Assembly (NCBI RefSeq): GCF_011926545.1
Contig: NZ_JAATIT010000002.1
Location: 558,001-622,000 of the forward strand
Source of the DNA: Sphingopyxis italica
Lineage (GTDB): Bacteria > Pseudomonadota > Alphaproteobacteria > Sphingomonadales > Sphingomonadaceae
Length of the DNA stretch: 64,000 nucleotides
Direction: 5' to 3'
Shown: positions 1-9,050 of the stretch, piece by piece
Position numbering within the stretch: position 1 is the first letter of the stretch
Layout of the letters: every line of letters begins with the position of its first letter
Translations under genes and position numbers: made by a program
Notes under the pieces: generated by a model
What the model saw: only the letters and a program-made list of their open reading frames with translations
Database searches by the model: none
Told to the model about the DNA's origin: nothing

Positions 1-1359
1 GATGCGGCCGTCCGCATAGGCGAGATCGCCGTCGAGCCGGACCTGCACCAGCGTGCCGCCCGCAACGGTGTCGAGACCGCGAATCCGCGCCGCGCGCCCC
101 GCGACGGGGATGACGATCTGGTCGGCATCGACGCGCGCCTTGCCCGCGAGGCTCAGCCCTTCGACGATAATGTCGTTGACAGCGAGGCTGTTCGCATTCG
201 CCTGATAATCGACCGTCGGCAGCGCGAATTCGCCGTCGAGCGTCGCGGTGGCACGCAGGCCGCTCGCACGCACGGCCGGCGCGATCGCGCCCGGGCGCAG
301 GATATTGGCCGCGAACTGCAATCCCTCGAACCGGTTGGCGCCAAGGTCGAGCCCGCCGCTGATCCCGAGCCGCGCCGCGTCGGACGAAAGCCGGCCGTCG
401 ATTGCCGCCTTGCGCTCCTGCAGCCGGGCGGTGAGGTCGATTGCGGTTTCGGTGCCAAGCAGTTCGGCCGCCGGACCGGTCAGCAGCCGCGATGCCTGTG
501 CCGTTCCTTTGGCGGCAAAGGTGCCGTCGCGCGCCGTCAGCGCGACGCGCGCGAGCGGCGCGGCGCCCAGGCTTGCGGTCAGATTACCGTTCCACGCTTT
601 CCAGTCGCCGCGCCCGGTGAGCTTGGCGGTCAGCGTCTCCTCGAAACCGCCCATTGCCGCCAGCACCCCGCCTTGAGGCGCCGCCACATCGAGCGCTACC
701 GCGAAACGATTTGCCTCGGGCACCGCATCGAGGACCAGCTTCAGCGTATCGCCCTGCCCGCCGCCGCCCGCGATCGTCCGGGCGTCGGCGGTAACCTGCG
801 CCCGCCGATCGGCGATCGCGACCTTGCCGCGGAGCGTCGCCACCTGCCGTTCGCCGGCTACCGCGGGCTCGAAGACGAAGCGGTCGACGCGGAGCAGTCC
901 GACGTCGATATCGAGGTCGGGCAGCAGCGGCTCGCCCGTGTCGGGTACCGCTTTGAACGCCGGGACTTTCTCCATCACCAGCGTTTTCGCCGTCGCCGAT
1001 TTGATGTCGACATGGTTTGCGAGATAGCGGATCGGGCGCCAGTCGACGCGAAGCTCGGGCGAGCGCAGGAAGACGCCCTTCGGATCGGACAGCGTGAAAT
1101 CGCTAACGATCATCTCACCATAGAGCGAGCCGTCGAGCCGGCCGATGCCGATCTTCATCCCGTTTTCGAATTCATATTTCTCGATCTGGGTGACGACGAA
1201 GCGCCGTCCGGCATCGCTGTTGAGCCCGATGAGGAACAGCGCCAAGAGCAGGACGAGTCCGAGTAGCCCGATCCCGATCCAACGCAGGACAGCAAGTGGC
1301 CAGGACCGGCGCTTGGCCGGCGCGGCGTCGTCGGGGGCGAAAGGCGCCTCCTCGGCCAT
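1..1359 (-). CDS. tamB: Translocation and assembly module subunit TamB (DUF490 family), N-terminal part
   Basis: This is the first 453 codons of a large protein; the gene runs off the left edge of the window. It starts MAEEAPFAPDD, has a Lys-Arg stretch and then one hydrophobic segment at about residues 20-45 (a signal anchor). After that comes a long, repetitive run of short beta-strand-like units with recurring 'GxLDGxLxGEM' and 'AxRGLDxxAGG' phrases, as in the periplasmic beta-helical part of TamB. TamB works with the outer-membrane protein TamA in envelope assembly and lipid transport between the membranes. The start ATG shares one base with the stop of tamA (TGATG), so the two are translationally coupled. 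The conserved C-terminal DUF490 domain lies outside the window, so the call rests on the anchor, the repeat style and the tamA context. Confidence 0.85.
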   Translation of the reverse strand, partial: MAEEAPFAPDDAAPAKRRSWPLAVLRWIGIGLLGLVLLLALFLIGLNSDAGRRFVVTQIEKYEFENGMKIGIGRLDGSLYGEMIVSDFTLSDPKGVFLRSPELRVDWRPIRYLANHVDIKSATAKTLVMEKVPAFKAVPDTGEPLLPDLDIDVGLLRVDRFVFEPAVAGERQVATLRGKVAIADRRAQVTADARTIAGGGGQGDTLKLVLDAVPEANRFAVALDVAAPQGGVLAAMGGFEETLTAKLTGRGDWKAWNGNLTASLGAAPLARVALTARDGTFAAKGTAQASRLLTGPAAELLGTETAIDLTARLQERKAAIDGRLSSDAARLGISGGLDLGANRFEGLQFAANILRPGAIAPAVRASGLRATATLDGEFALPTVDYQANANSLAVNDIIVEGLSLAGKARVDADQIVIPVAGRAARIRGLDTVAGGTLVQVRLDGDLAYADGRI

Positions 1360-3710
1360 CAGAAGGCCTGCCCGATCGAGACATAAACGCTGACCCGCGC
1401 CTCACCCGGCTTGCGCCCGATCGGCGTCGCGACGTCGAGCCGCATCGGACCGAAATTGGTGTAATAGCGCGCGCCGATCCCGGCGCCGAAGCGCAGATTC
1501 TGGAAGGTCGGCGCCGACGAGCGATAGACCTGCCCCGCATCGACGAAACCGACGACGCCGAAATTGCCGAAGCGATAGCGCGCCTCGAGCGCCACCTCGT
1601 TCACGCTGCGGCCGCCGATCGGATCGTTGTTCGGGTCCTTCGGCCCAAGTTCCTGATAGCCGAAGCCGCGCACCGACCCGCCGCCACCGGCATAGAAGCG
1701 CCGCGAGGGCGCCAGCCGCTCGCGCGCCGCGCCGACGATTGATCCGACGCGCACCCGTCCCGCGAGCACGATGCTGTCAGTCACCGGATAATAGCCGCTG
1801 ATGTCGGTGCGCAGGCGAGCATAGGGCGAGAAGCTGCCGGCGAGCGACCCTTCGGGCTGGATCAGGCTGGTGACGCGAAAGCCCTTGGTCGGATCGAGCA
1901 GGCTGTCGGTGCGGTCCATGCCGACCTGTCCGGTGAGGCCTAGGATCGTGTAGAAGTCGTAACTCCGCTCCCCCGTCGCGAAATCATAATCATCCTCGCG
2001 CGTCGCGATCAGTTCGACACCATAGGCATAGGTGAATTTCTTCTGCCAGATCGGCGTCGAATCATAGCTGACGCGCGCCGCGACACGGCCCGTGATCGCG
2101 TTGAACGCATCATAGGTGCTGCGTGTGACTTCGGTGACGAGTTCGAACGTGCGGTCGCGGCGCCCGGCGTTCGAGCGGCGCAGCGTCGCGCCAATCCCCT
2201 GTTCCTGCGTTCCCAGCACACCGCGAAAGGTCAGCGCGCCCTCGGGCGGCAGCAGGTTGCGGTGAGTCCAGCTGCCTTCCAGCCGGATCCCCTGACCCGT
2301 GCTATAGCCGGCGCTGGCAGCCAGCGTGCGCGGCGGCCCCGCCTGCTGGGTCACCAGCATCGTGACATATTCGGTGTCGTCGCCGGCGCTCTCGCCCGTC
2401 GGCTGCGGCTCGGCGGCGACGGTCGCGAACAGGCCGGTGGCGACCAGCGCCTGCCGCAGGTCGTCGACCATCCGGCTGTCATACAGGTCGCCGCGCTTGA
2501 AACGCGCGAGCACTTCGACATGCTCGGCGTCGAAGGCGAGGTCGCCGGTCGTCTCGATCCCCCCGAAGCGCGAGCGTTTGCCGATATCGACGGGCAGCGT
2601 GTAGACGCCGTCGCCCGTCGCCCCGTCGAGCAAGATATCGCGCTGTCCGACCTTGGCGAAGGGATAGCCTTCCTCGGGCAGTTTGAGCGCGATCGCCGCC
2701 TCGGCACCCTGAATGCGCTGCGCGACGATCGGTTCGCCGACGCTCAGCGGGAAATTGTCGGCGATCAGATTGGGGGGGATCGTCGGATCGGCATCGATGA
2801 CAATGTCTGCCAAAGTATAGCGTTTGCCCGGCTTCACATCGATGACCGCGGTGGTCGACCGGCGCCGGCGCTCCTGCCCCTCCTCGCGCGGGCCGCGGTC
2901 GATACGGGTGTCGACGACCGCGTCATAATAGCCTTCGGAGGCAAGGATTCGCTGCATCAGCTCGCCGTCGGCGGAAAGGCGCGCGCGGATCATCGCCGCA
3001 TTGTCGGCTTTGCCGTCGCCGTCGTAGAGCGCCGACAGATCGCCGAACAGGTCGGCAAGATCGACAATTGTGCTGTCGTCGGCATCGCTCAGTCCGTTGA
3101 CCTGCACCGCGTAGGAAAGCTCGACATTGTCGCTGTCGTCTTCGGGCTCGGCGAATTGAACGGGCTCGACGTCGAAATTTTCAAGCGGCGGTAGCGGCGC
3201 TGCGAGTTCGCTGTCGCTGATCGGCGCATCGCCGATCGCCTCGGCCGCGTCGCCGTCGGCCAGCGCAGGAACGGGCACGCCGTCCACTTGCGGCGGCTGC
3301 GCTTCTGCGCTGGCGTCCGCTGCATCCTCGGCACCGCTCGCCGCGCTCTCCGCCGCTTCGGCCGCCATCCGCTTTTCGAATTCCGCGATCGATTCGAGTG
3401 GCCGGTCGAGTTCGGCGTCATCCTCGGCGCGGATCGGCGGGATCGACTTTTCGAACTCCTCATCCCCGATGATCGGTTCGACGGCGGGCAATTGCGCTTC
3501 GGTCGGTGGCGGCGATGGCGCTGCGATCTTGGCCGAGCCGGTGTCGAGTGTCGGCACCACCTTCGGCGGCGCGACATCCTGCTCCGGCGTTTGCGCCTGC
3601 GCGGTGCCCGCCCAGGTCAGGCTGATAAGCGAGACCGCGCCGATCAGCAGCGGGCGCATCCGCAACGATGGGCGCCAGCATGATTCACGCAAAATTTCAG
3701 ATTGTTTCAT
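1359..3710 (-). CDS. tamA: Autotransporter assembly factor TamA, BamA/Omp85-type outer-membrane barrel
   Basis: 783 residues. A signal peptide is visible with cleavage probably after TAQA (about residue 39); the more usual start would be the internal Met at residue 18 (position 3659), which leaves a cleaner leader. Residues 40-200 are acidic, Ala/Pro-rich and probably disordered, longer than in enterobacterial TamA. POTRA-type domains follow (about 200-450), and then a C-terminal surface-antigen barrel (about 450-783) with the Omp85-like phrase 'GGGGSVRGFGYQ' near residue 680 and a terminal aromatic residue (ending GQAF), the usual insertion signal for outer-membrane proteins. It forms an operon with tamB directly downstream. 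It could be named a generic BamA/TamA-family protein, but the coupling to tamB supports TamA. Confidence 0.9.
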   Translation of the reverse strand: MKQSEILRESCWRPSLRMRPLLIGAVSLISLTWAGTAQAQTPEQDVAPPKVVPTLDTGSAKIAAPSPPPTEAQLPAVEPIIGDEEFEKSIPPIRAEDDAELDRPLESIAEFEKRMAAEAAESAASGAEDAADASAEAQPPQVDGVPVPALADGDAAEAIGDAPISDSELAAPLPPLENFDVEPVQFAEPEDDSDNVELSYAVQVNGLSDADDSTIVDLADLFGDLSALYDGDGKADNAAMIRARLSADGELMQRILASEGYYDAVVDTRIDRGPREEGQERRRRSTTAVIDVKPGKRYTLADIVIDADPTIPPNLIADNFPLSVGEPIVAQRIQGAEAAIALKLPEEGYPFAKVGQRDILLDGATGDGVYTLPVDIGKRSRFGGIETTGDLAFDAEHVEVLARFKRGDLYDSRMVDDLRQALVATGLFATVAAEPQPTGESAGDDTEYVTMLVTQQAGPPRTLAASAGYSTGQGIRLEGSWTHRNLLPPEGALTFRGVLGTQEQGIGATLRRSNAGRRDRTFELVTEVTRSTYDAFNAITGRVAARVSYDSTPIWQKKFTYAYGVELIATREDDYDFATGERSYDFYTILGLTGQVGMDRTDSLLDPTKGFRVTSLIQPEGSLAGSFSPYARLRTDISGYYPVTDSIVLAGRVRVGSIVGAARERLAPSRRFYAGGGGSVRGFGYQELGPKDPNNDPIGGRSVNEVALEARYRFGNFGVVGFVDAGQVYRSSAPTFQNLRFGAGIGARYYTNFGPMRLDVATPIGRKPGEARVSVYVSIGQAF

Positions 3711-3843
3711 CTGCTGGCCACCGGTGCATCGTTGTGGCTCGCGAGATATGGCTGTGCAACCCGTTTCTCCCCTGTTTCCAAGCTAACTCTCCGACATTGG
3801 GACAGTTCCCGGCGATGCGGCGAGTTGCGCCCGGGGGAGATGG

Positions 3844-5037
3844 TCAGGAATCGGCGCCGAACAGATCGCGGCTATAGACCTTGTCCGCGACGTCGGCGAG
3901 TTCGTCGGTCACGCGGTTCGCGATGATGACATCGGCCTCCGCCTTAAATGCGTCCAGATCGCGGATCACGCGCGAATTGAACAGCCGCTCCTCCTCGATC
4001 AACGGTTCATAGACGATCACCTCGATCCCCTTCGCCTTGACGCGCTTCATCACGCCCAGGATGCTGCTCGCGCGGAAATTATCCGATCCCGCCTTCATCG
4101 CGAGGCGATGGATGCCGACGATGCGGGGGCCGCGCTTGATCACCTCGGACGCGACGAAATCCTTGCGCGTCGTATTCGACGACACGATCGCCTGGATCAG
4201 ATTCTGCGGCACATCCTCGTAATTGGCGAGCATCTGCTTGGTGTCCTTGGGTAGGCAATAGCCGCCATAGCCGAAGGAGGGATTGTTGTAGAAGCTGCCG
4301 ATCCGGGGGTCGAGGCACACGCCCTCGATCACCTGACGCGGGTCGACGCCGTGCGCGGCGGCATAGGTGTCGAGTTCGTTGAAGAAGGCGACGCGCATCG
4401 CGAGATAGGTGTTGGCGAACAGCTTGATCGCCTCGGCCTCGGTATTGCCCGTCTGCAGGATCGCGGCATCGGGCTTCAGCGATCCTTCGAGCAACAGCCG
4501 CGCGAAATCGGCCGCGCGCGGATGCGTGTTGCCGACGATGATGCGCGAGGGATGGAGATTGTCATAGAGCGCGCGCCCTTCGCGAAGAAACTCGGGCGAA
4601 AAGACGATCGCATCGGTGCCGAATTCAGCGCGCATCCTGTCAGTGAAGCCCACCGGCACGGTCGATTTGACGACGATCAGCGCATCGGGCGCCATGACCA
4701 GCGCATCCGCGATCACGCTCTCGACCGTGCGCGTGTTGAAATAATTGGTATCGGGATCATAGTCGGTCGGCGTCGCGACGATGACGAAGTCCGCGCCCTT
4801 ATAGGCCGCCTCGCGATCGGTCGTCGCGATGAGGTTCAGCGGCCGGTTCGCCAGATAATCCTCGATCTCGGGATCGGCGATCGGCGATTGCTTCGTATTG
4901 AGCTGCTCGACCTTGCGCGCATCGATGTCGAGCGCGACGACCTCATTATGCTGCGCCAGCAGGATCGCGTTGGAAATGCCGACATAGCCCGTGCCGACGA
5001 CGGCGATCTTGGCGGGCGAAACTTGTGCTGGGACCAA
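3844..5037 (-). CDS. ugd: UDP-glucose 6-dehydrogenase (nucleotide sugar dehydrogenase)
   Basis: It oxidises UDP-glucose to UDP-glucuronate with two NAD+. The N-terminal Rossmann motif is GTGYVG (about residues 15-20). The catalytic cysteine lies in [11 protein letters not shown] (Cys261 with the start chosen here), and the NAD/UDP domains follow in the usual order. The length (about 397 residues) is close to E. coli Ugd. The open frame extends further upstream to a TTG at 5076, but a TTG at 5037 is preceded by AGAGGAT at suitable spacing and gives the usual N-terminus just before the Rossmann fold; no in-frame ATG is well placed. Its product feeds the UDP-glucuronate 4-epimerase encoded at 6805-7821 and the polysaccharide locus beyond. 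A 133-bp gap separates it from tamA. Confidence 0.92.
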   Translation of the reverse strand: MVPAQVSPAKIAVVGTGYVGISNAILLAQHNEVVALDIDARKVEQLNTKQSPIADPEIEDYLANRPLNLIATTDREAAYKGADFVIVATPTDYDPDTNYFNTRTVESVIADALVMAPDALIVVKSTVPVGFTDRMRAEFGTDAIVFSPEFLREGRALYDNLHPSRIIVGNTHPRAADFARLLLEGSLKPDAAILQTGNTEAEAIKLFANTYLAMRVAFFNELDTYAAAHGVDPRQVIEGVCLDPRIGSFYNNPSFGYGGYCLPKDTKQMLANYEDVPQNLIQAIVSSNTTRKDFVASEVIKRGPRIVGIHRLAMKAGSDNFRASSILGVMKRVKAKGIEVIVYEPLIEEERLFNSRVIRDLDAFKAEADVIIANRVTDELADVADKVYSRDLFGADS

Positions 5038-5104
5038 TGACTTATCCTCTGAGTGATGCGGCGCCGTCCCTAGCAACTGCGATGCGGCGGCTCAACCGCG
5101 ACCC

Positions 5105-6568
5105 TCAGGTGCCGCAAAAGGTTTTGTAAGGCCCCGCATCGGCGGGCGCTGGCAGCTCGAAGCGTTCCAGCCCCGGGCGGACTTCATACGGGTTGCGGAC
5201 GACGCCAAGCAATTGGAGCCACGGCGCAAGATCGCCGGCCTCGGCTGCATCCAGCGTCTCTTCGACCAGATGGTTGCGCGGGATATAAAGCGGGTTCACC
5301 GCGTCCATCGCGTCGGCGATTTCCAGCGGATTGCCCGCATCCTGTTCGATACGCCGCCACCATGCGGCGATCCACGGCGCCATAGCATCGGCGCTGGGAA
5401 GCAAGCCTTCGAGCATTGCGCCATCGCCGCGCAGCAGCATCGCGAGCGCGCGGAAGAAGGAAGTGAAGTCGACGCTGTGCGTTTCGAGTTCGTCGAACAG
5501 GCTGTCGATCAATTCGCCGTCGTCCGCCCCCTCGCCGTTCAGCCCCAGCTTTTTCCTCGCCTTCGCATGCCAGCTGGCGCGGAACCGGCCCGGAATCGCA
5601 TCGACGATCGCCTTTGCCGCCTCGACGTCCTCGGGCGACACGCGGTGGATCGCCGGCAGCAACGCCTCGGCAAAGCGCGCCATGTTCCAGTGCATGATCT
5701 GCGGCTGGCGGCCATAGGCATAGCGGCCATTGGCATCGATCGAGCTGAACACGGTGTTCACCGCAAAGCGGTCCATGAAGGCGCAGGGACCGTAATCGAT
5801 CGTTTCGCCGCTGATCGCGACATTGTCGGTGTTCATCACGCCATGGATGAACCCCACACCCAGCCAGTGCGACACCAGCTCGCATTGTAGCCCGGTCACC
5901 CGGTCGAGCAACGCAAGATACGGATTGGCCGCCTCGGCAAGATCGGGAAAATGCCGCCGGATGCTGTAATCCGACAATTGCGTGACGTGATCGGCGCCGA
6001 AATGCGCGGCGAAGAACTGAAAGGTGCCGACGCGGATATGGCTGCTCGCGACGCGCGTAAGCACCGCGCCCGGATGCGCGCGCTCGCGATGGACCCGGTC
6101 GCCAGTCGCGACCGCCGCGAGCGCACGCGTCGTCGGCACGCCCATCGCCGCCATCGCCTCGGATACCAGGAATTCGCGCAGCACCGGGCCGATCGCCGCC
6201 TTGCCGTCGCCGTTGCGCGAAAAGGCGGTCGGCCCCGATCCCTTGAGCTGGACATCGAAACGCGCACCATCGGGCGCGACGATTTCGCCGAGCAAAAGCG
6301 CGCGCCCGTCGCCAAGCTGGGGAGAAAAATGCCCGAACTGATGCCCGGCATAGGCCAGCGCGAGCGGATTTGCGCCTTCGGGCGCCTCCTCGCCAGAAAA
6401 GATGCGCGCCAGCTGATCGTCCGTTGCATCCGCAACCTCGATCCCGAGCCGTTCGGCGAGCGCATGATTGAACAGGAGCAGCTTCGGTGCGGAGGGCTTG
6501 GCGGCTTCCGCGGGCGCGTAAAAGCCTTCCATGGAATCGTGGAAACTATTTTCGAAAGCGAAATCCAT
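5105..6568 (-). CDS. selO: Protein adenylyltransferase SelO (YdiU/UPF0061 family)
   Basis: SelO has a protein-kinase-like fold with a flipped ATP and transfers AMP to Ser/Thr/Tyr of target proteins, linked to redox stress. The family phrases are all present: AGHQFGHFSPQLGDGRA, QLKGSGPTAFSRNGDG, REFLVSEAMAAMGVPTTRAL, and the catalytic stretch HGVMNTDNVAISG followed by IDYGPCAFMD, whose Asp is the metal ligand. The protein ends KTFCGT; the C-terminal cysteine stands where some relatives, notably in animals, carry selenocysteine. About 487 residues from the Met at 6568; two further in-frame Mets upstream (6595 and 6646) would add 9 or 26 residues with no homology and no clear ribosome site. It is a single gene, convergent with nothing, and divergent from the epimerase at 6805. 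Confidence 0.95.
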   Translation of the reverse strand: MDFAFENSFHDSMEGFYAPAEAAKPSAPKLLLFNHALAERLGIEVADATDDQLARIFSGEEAPEGANPLALAYAGHQFGHFSPQLGDGRALLLGEIVAPDGARFDVQLKGSGPTAFSRNGDGKAAIGPVLREFLVSEAMAAMGVPTTRALAAVATGDRVHRERAHPGAVLTRVASSHIRVGTFQFFAAHFGADHVTQLSDYSIRRHFPDLAEAANPYLALLDRVTGLQCELVSHWLGVGFIHGVMNTDNVAISGETIDYGPCAFMDRFAVNTVFSSIDANGRYAYGRQPQIMHWNMARFAEALLPAIHRVSPEDVEAAKAIVDAIPGRFRASWHAKARKKLGLNGEGADDGELIDSLFDELETHSVDFTSFFRALAMLLRGDGAMLEGLLPSADAMAPWIAAWWRRIEQDAGNPLEIADAMDAVNPLYIPRNHLVEETLDAAEAGDLAPWLQLLGVVRNPYEVRPGLERFELPAPADAGPYKTFCGT

Positions 6569-6804
6569 GGCGCCTATGTCTAGCGTTGACGCCATGAATG
6601 CAAGTGGGCCAGCCTGCTTGTGATTGCGCCGGGACCGGTTGCGCATGGCCGTGCCGCGCCCCGCATCGGAAGCGTCTCCTCATCGCAATATATCCCAGGT
6701 TGGTCCGTTTGGACGAGATTGACCATTTCGATCGCGCCCCGCCTGTCCTATGCCGCACCGGCGTGCCTTCGGCCCGCCGTGTCCAGAGTCGGCAGAATGG
6801 AATT

Positions 6805-7821
6805 ATGAAGAAAATTTTCGTCACGGGCAGCGCCGGATTCATCGGCTTTCACCTCTGCAAGCTCCTGTTGGACGAAGGTTTTGAAGTATTCGGCGTCGAT
6901 GCCATGACCGACTATTACGACGTACGGATCAAGGTCGAGCGCCACCGCATGCTGACGTCGCGTTCGAACCGCTTCACCGCGCAGGAATTCCGCCTCGAAG
7001 AAGCCGACCGGCTGATGGAATATGTTCGTTCGGTCCAGCCCGACGTCATCGTTCATCTCGCGGCGCAAGCCGGCGTACGATACAGTCTGGAAAATCCGCG
7101 CGCCTATATCGACACGAATATCGTCGGCACATTCAACATCATGGAGTGTGCGCGCGAACTCGGTATCGACCATCTGCTCATGGCTTCGACCTCCTCGGTC
7201 TATGGAGCCAATGAGGAAATGCCCTTCGACGAGCGGCAGAAAACCGACACGCCGCTCACCATCTATGCGGCAACCAAAAAGGCCAATGAAGCGATGGCGC
7301 ACAGCTATGCGCATCTTTGGGGCCTGCCGACGACGATGTTCCGTTTCTTTACGGTATACGGCCCGTGGGGCCGCCCCGACATGGCCTTGTTCAAATTTAC
7401 GAAGGGGATCATCGAAGGAACCCCCATCGATATCTACAATCACGGCGATATGTGGCGCGACTTCACCTATGTCGACGACCTGGTGCGTGGAATCCGGCTT
7501 CTGATCGACGCGGTTCCACCCGGCGTCGCCGATCGCGGCGAGCCGACTCCCGGCGACAGTCTGTCGCCTGCCGCACCGTTTCGCATCGTCAACATCGGGA
7601 ATTCGGACAAGGTCCGCCTGCTCGACTTTATCGAAGCGATCGAGGACGAAGTCGGAGTGAAGGCGCTTCGCAATTATATGGATATGCAAGCGGGCGACGT
7701 GCCGGCGACATGGGCCGACGCATCGCTGCTTGAGGCCTTGACCGGCTATACGCCGCGCACCGACTTCCGGTCCGGGGTGCGCGATTTCGTCGCCTGGTAT
7801 CGGGAATATTACGAAGTTTGA
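6805..7821 (+). CDS. UDP-glucuronate 4-epimerase-type short-chain dehydrogenase
   Basis: 338 residues of the extended SDR family. The NAD motif GSAGFIG is at the N-terminus; the Ser of STSSVYG and the Tyr/Lys pair in YAATKKANE form the active site. The following 'RFFTVYGPWGRPDMALFKF' is typical of the NAD-dependent UDP-glucuronate 4-epimerases (LspL/CapI group), which convert UDP-GlcA to UDP-GalA. The frame is open for 69 codons upstream, but that extension has no family character; the ATG at 6805 starts exactly at MKKIFVTG. The stop overlaps the ATG of a small ORF (TGATG). With ugd nearby it suggests that the local polysaccharide contains uronic acid. Confidence 0.9.
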   Translation: MKKIFVTGSAGFIGFHLCKLLLDEGFEVFGVDAMTDYYDVRIKVERHRMLTSRSNRFTAQEFRLEEADRLMEYVRSVQPDVIVHLAAQAGVRYSLENPRAYIDTNIVGTFNIMECARELGIDHLLMASTSSVYGANEEMPFDERQKTDTPLTIYAATKKANEAMAHSYAHLWGLPTTMFRFFTVYGPWGRPDMALFKFTKGIIEGTPIDIYNHGDMWRDFTYVDDLVRGIRLLIDAVPPGVADRGEPTPGDSLSPAAPFRIVNIGNSDKVRLLDFIEAIEDEVGVKALRNYMDMQAGDVPATWADASLLEALTGYTPRTDFRSGVRDFVAWYREYYEV

Positions 7822-7982
7822 TGATGATCGAGGGAAACAGCGCCGGGACGGTTGCGGCATCCCATGACGATGCCGCAACCGCGATAGTCGGCCTCGGCGA
7901 TGTCGGTCATATCGACGCGCGCGGGCGGGCGATCGTTGCCACCGCCATCCTTCGGCCTTGGAAACAGGATCCAAGTTTATGA
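7821..7982 (+). CDS. Possible 53-residue coupled ORF between epimerase and secreted protein
   Basis: This short frame starts with an ATG that shares a base with the epimerase stop (TGATG) and ends with a TGA that overlaps the ATG of the next gene (ATGA). Overlap at both ends is what is expected of a translated, coupled gene, but could be chance. The product would begin MMIEGNSAGT and contains AIVGLGDVG, which resembles the Rossmann start of nucleotide-sugar dehydrogenases; it could therefore be a remnant of such a gene or a random match. No other domain is visible. An 11-bp perfect inverted repeat (7850-7860 with 7870-7880) lies inside it, which argues for a transcript hairpin rather than a coding function. 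Confidence 0.3.
   Translation: MMIEGNSAGTVAASHDDAATAIVGLGDVGHIDARGRAIVATAILRPWKQDPSL
7850..7880. terminator. Strong hairpin downstream of the epimerase gene
   Basis: GGTTGCGGCAT and ATGCCGCAACC form a perfect 11-bp stem with a 9-base loop, 28 bases after the epimerase stop. There is no T-run after it, so it would be a weak intrinsic terminator or an mRNA-stabilising hairpin. Confidence 0.45.
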
Positions 7983-8980
7983 ATGTGATCGATTCGGTTC
8001 GTATCCTTTTGATTGCGATGCTCGGCATTGTGCCCGCCGGTTCGTCGGACGCGAATGATCGATCCGCCCGATCGGCCGATAGCATATGGACGCACAAGAG
8101 CAGCAGCATCGCCCTCCCCGAAACGATCGGCGGCCTTCCTCGCCAACTCGCGTTGACCTTTGCCCCCTCCGGTCCCAACGCTCACATCTCTTTCGGGTCG
8201 ACCCACGGCGGCGACACCCTGTCCATCGATATCTTCCGCAACACGTCCGGGAATGTGCCTCTGTGGTTTTCTCAGGCGCAGCGGTCGGTGGAATCGCTGG
8301 GCGACTATGAGGGCGCAAAACTTGCCGTCCCGCCGAGCCCTTTCGACCCGCCCGCCCTCGGCAGCGACACCGGCTTGCTTGCGGTTTATGATCGCAGACC
8401 GACCGGAAAACGGCAGAGTATCGGGGTGGCGCTCTTTTCGGTCGGCGACTGGTATGTTCACCTGCGCGCGGTTTCTTTCAAGCGTAGCGCCGGTGATACC
8501 GCCGCCTGGATGCAAACGGCCATCGCGGACATGAAGCTCCCGCCAGCTCCGCGCGGCAAGCCGATCCGCCCGATAACCGCCTGCGCGACCCCGCTCGCGC
8601 ACCCCTCCGGCCGGCCGGAGGATGTTCCCGCCTACGGCCTCGTCACGCTTACCAAGCGGGAGAAGGCCCCGGACACCCGAATTTCGGGCAGCTTTTGGTG
8701 TCTGGATTCCAATCTGGGCCAAGGACGCGTCGCTTACAGACCGACCGGAACAAATGATCGTTACCTGCTGGCGACGGATCATGTGGGCGCGGCGTTATCG
8801 GTGCGCGGCGAAGCTCCGACCGGGGGAACGCCCTCCTATTATTCGGTCGTGTCCTTGCGCCCTCGCACGATCGAAGTGCGGGCAATGCTCGACCGCCTCC
8901 CGGCACCTGCGCACGCTCTCGAAAGAAAATCGGCTAATCAGTCGCTAAGATCCTATAACATATGGCCATCTGTGCAGTAG
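7979..8980 (+). CDS. Secreted protein of unknown function
   Basis: 333 residues beginning MNVIDSVRILL, a signal peptide likely cut near residue 20-25. The mature part is about 310 residues without a family I recognise. Visible features are a Trp-rich beta-type first half, two cysteines (near CATP and WCLD) that might form a disulfide, and a second half that could be a lectin-like or beta-sandwich domain. The start is the ATG at 7979 with AGGA about 10 bases upstream; a TTG seven codons earlier is open but less likely. It lies between the uronate epimerase and a hyaluronidase-like gene, so a role in handling the exopolysaccharide or in the envelope is a guess from position. Confidence 0.8.
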   Translation: MNVIDSVRILLIAMLGIVPAGSSDANDRSARSADSIWTHKSSSIALPETIGGLPRQLALTFAPSGPNAHISFGSTHGGDTLSIDIFRNTSGNVPLWFSQAQRSVESLGDYEGAKLAVPPSPFDPPALGSDTGLLAVYDRRPTGKRQSIGVALFSVGDWYVHLRAVSFKRSAGDTAAWMQTAIADMKLPPAPRGKPIRPITACATPLAHPSGRPEDVPAYGLVTLTKREKAPDTRISGSFWCLDSNLGQGRVAYRPTGTNDRYLLATDHVGAALSVRGEAPTGGTPSYYSVVSLRPRTIEVRAMLDRLPAPAHALERKSANQSLRSYNIWPSVQ

Positions 8981-9050
8981 CCGGTTTACCCTTCGAATAT
9001 ACCACGGTGAATAGCATCGCTGGCCCCGAAAATTTGGAAACCTGAACAGC

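Noticed and set aside
3797..3812. GGGACAGTTCCC as a copy of the glyQS repeat core
   Set aside because: Only the short GGGACAGT core is shared and there are no long arms; chance is enough to explain it.
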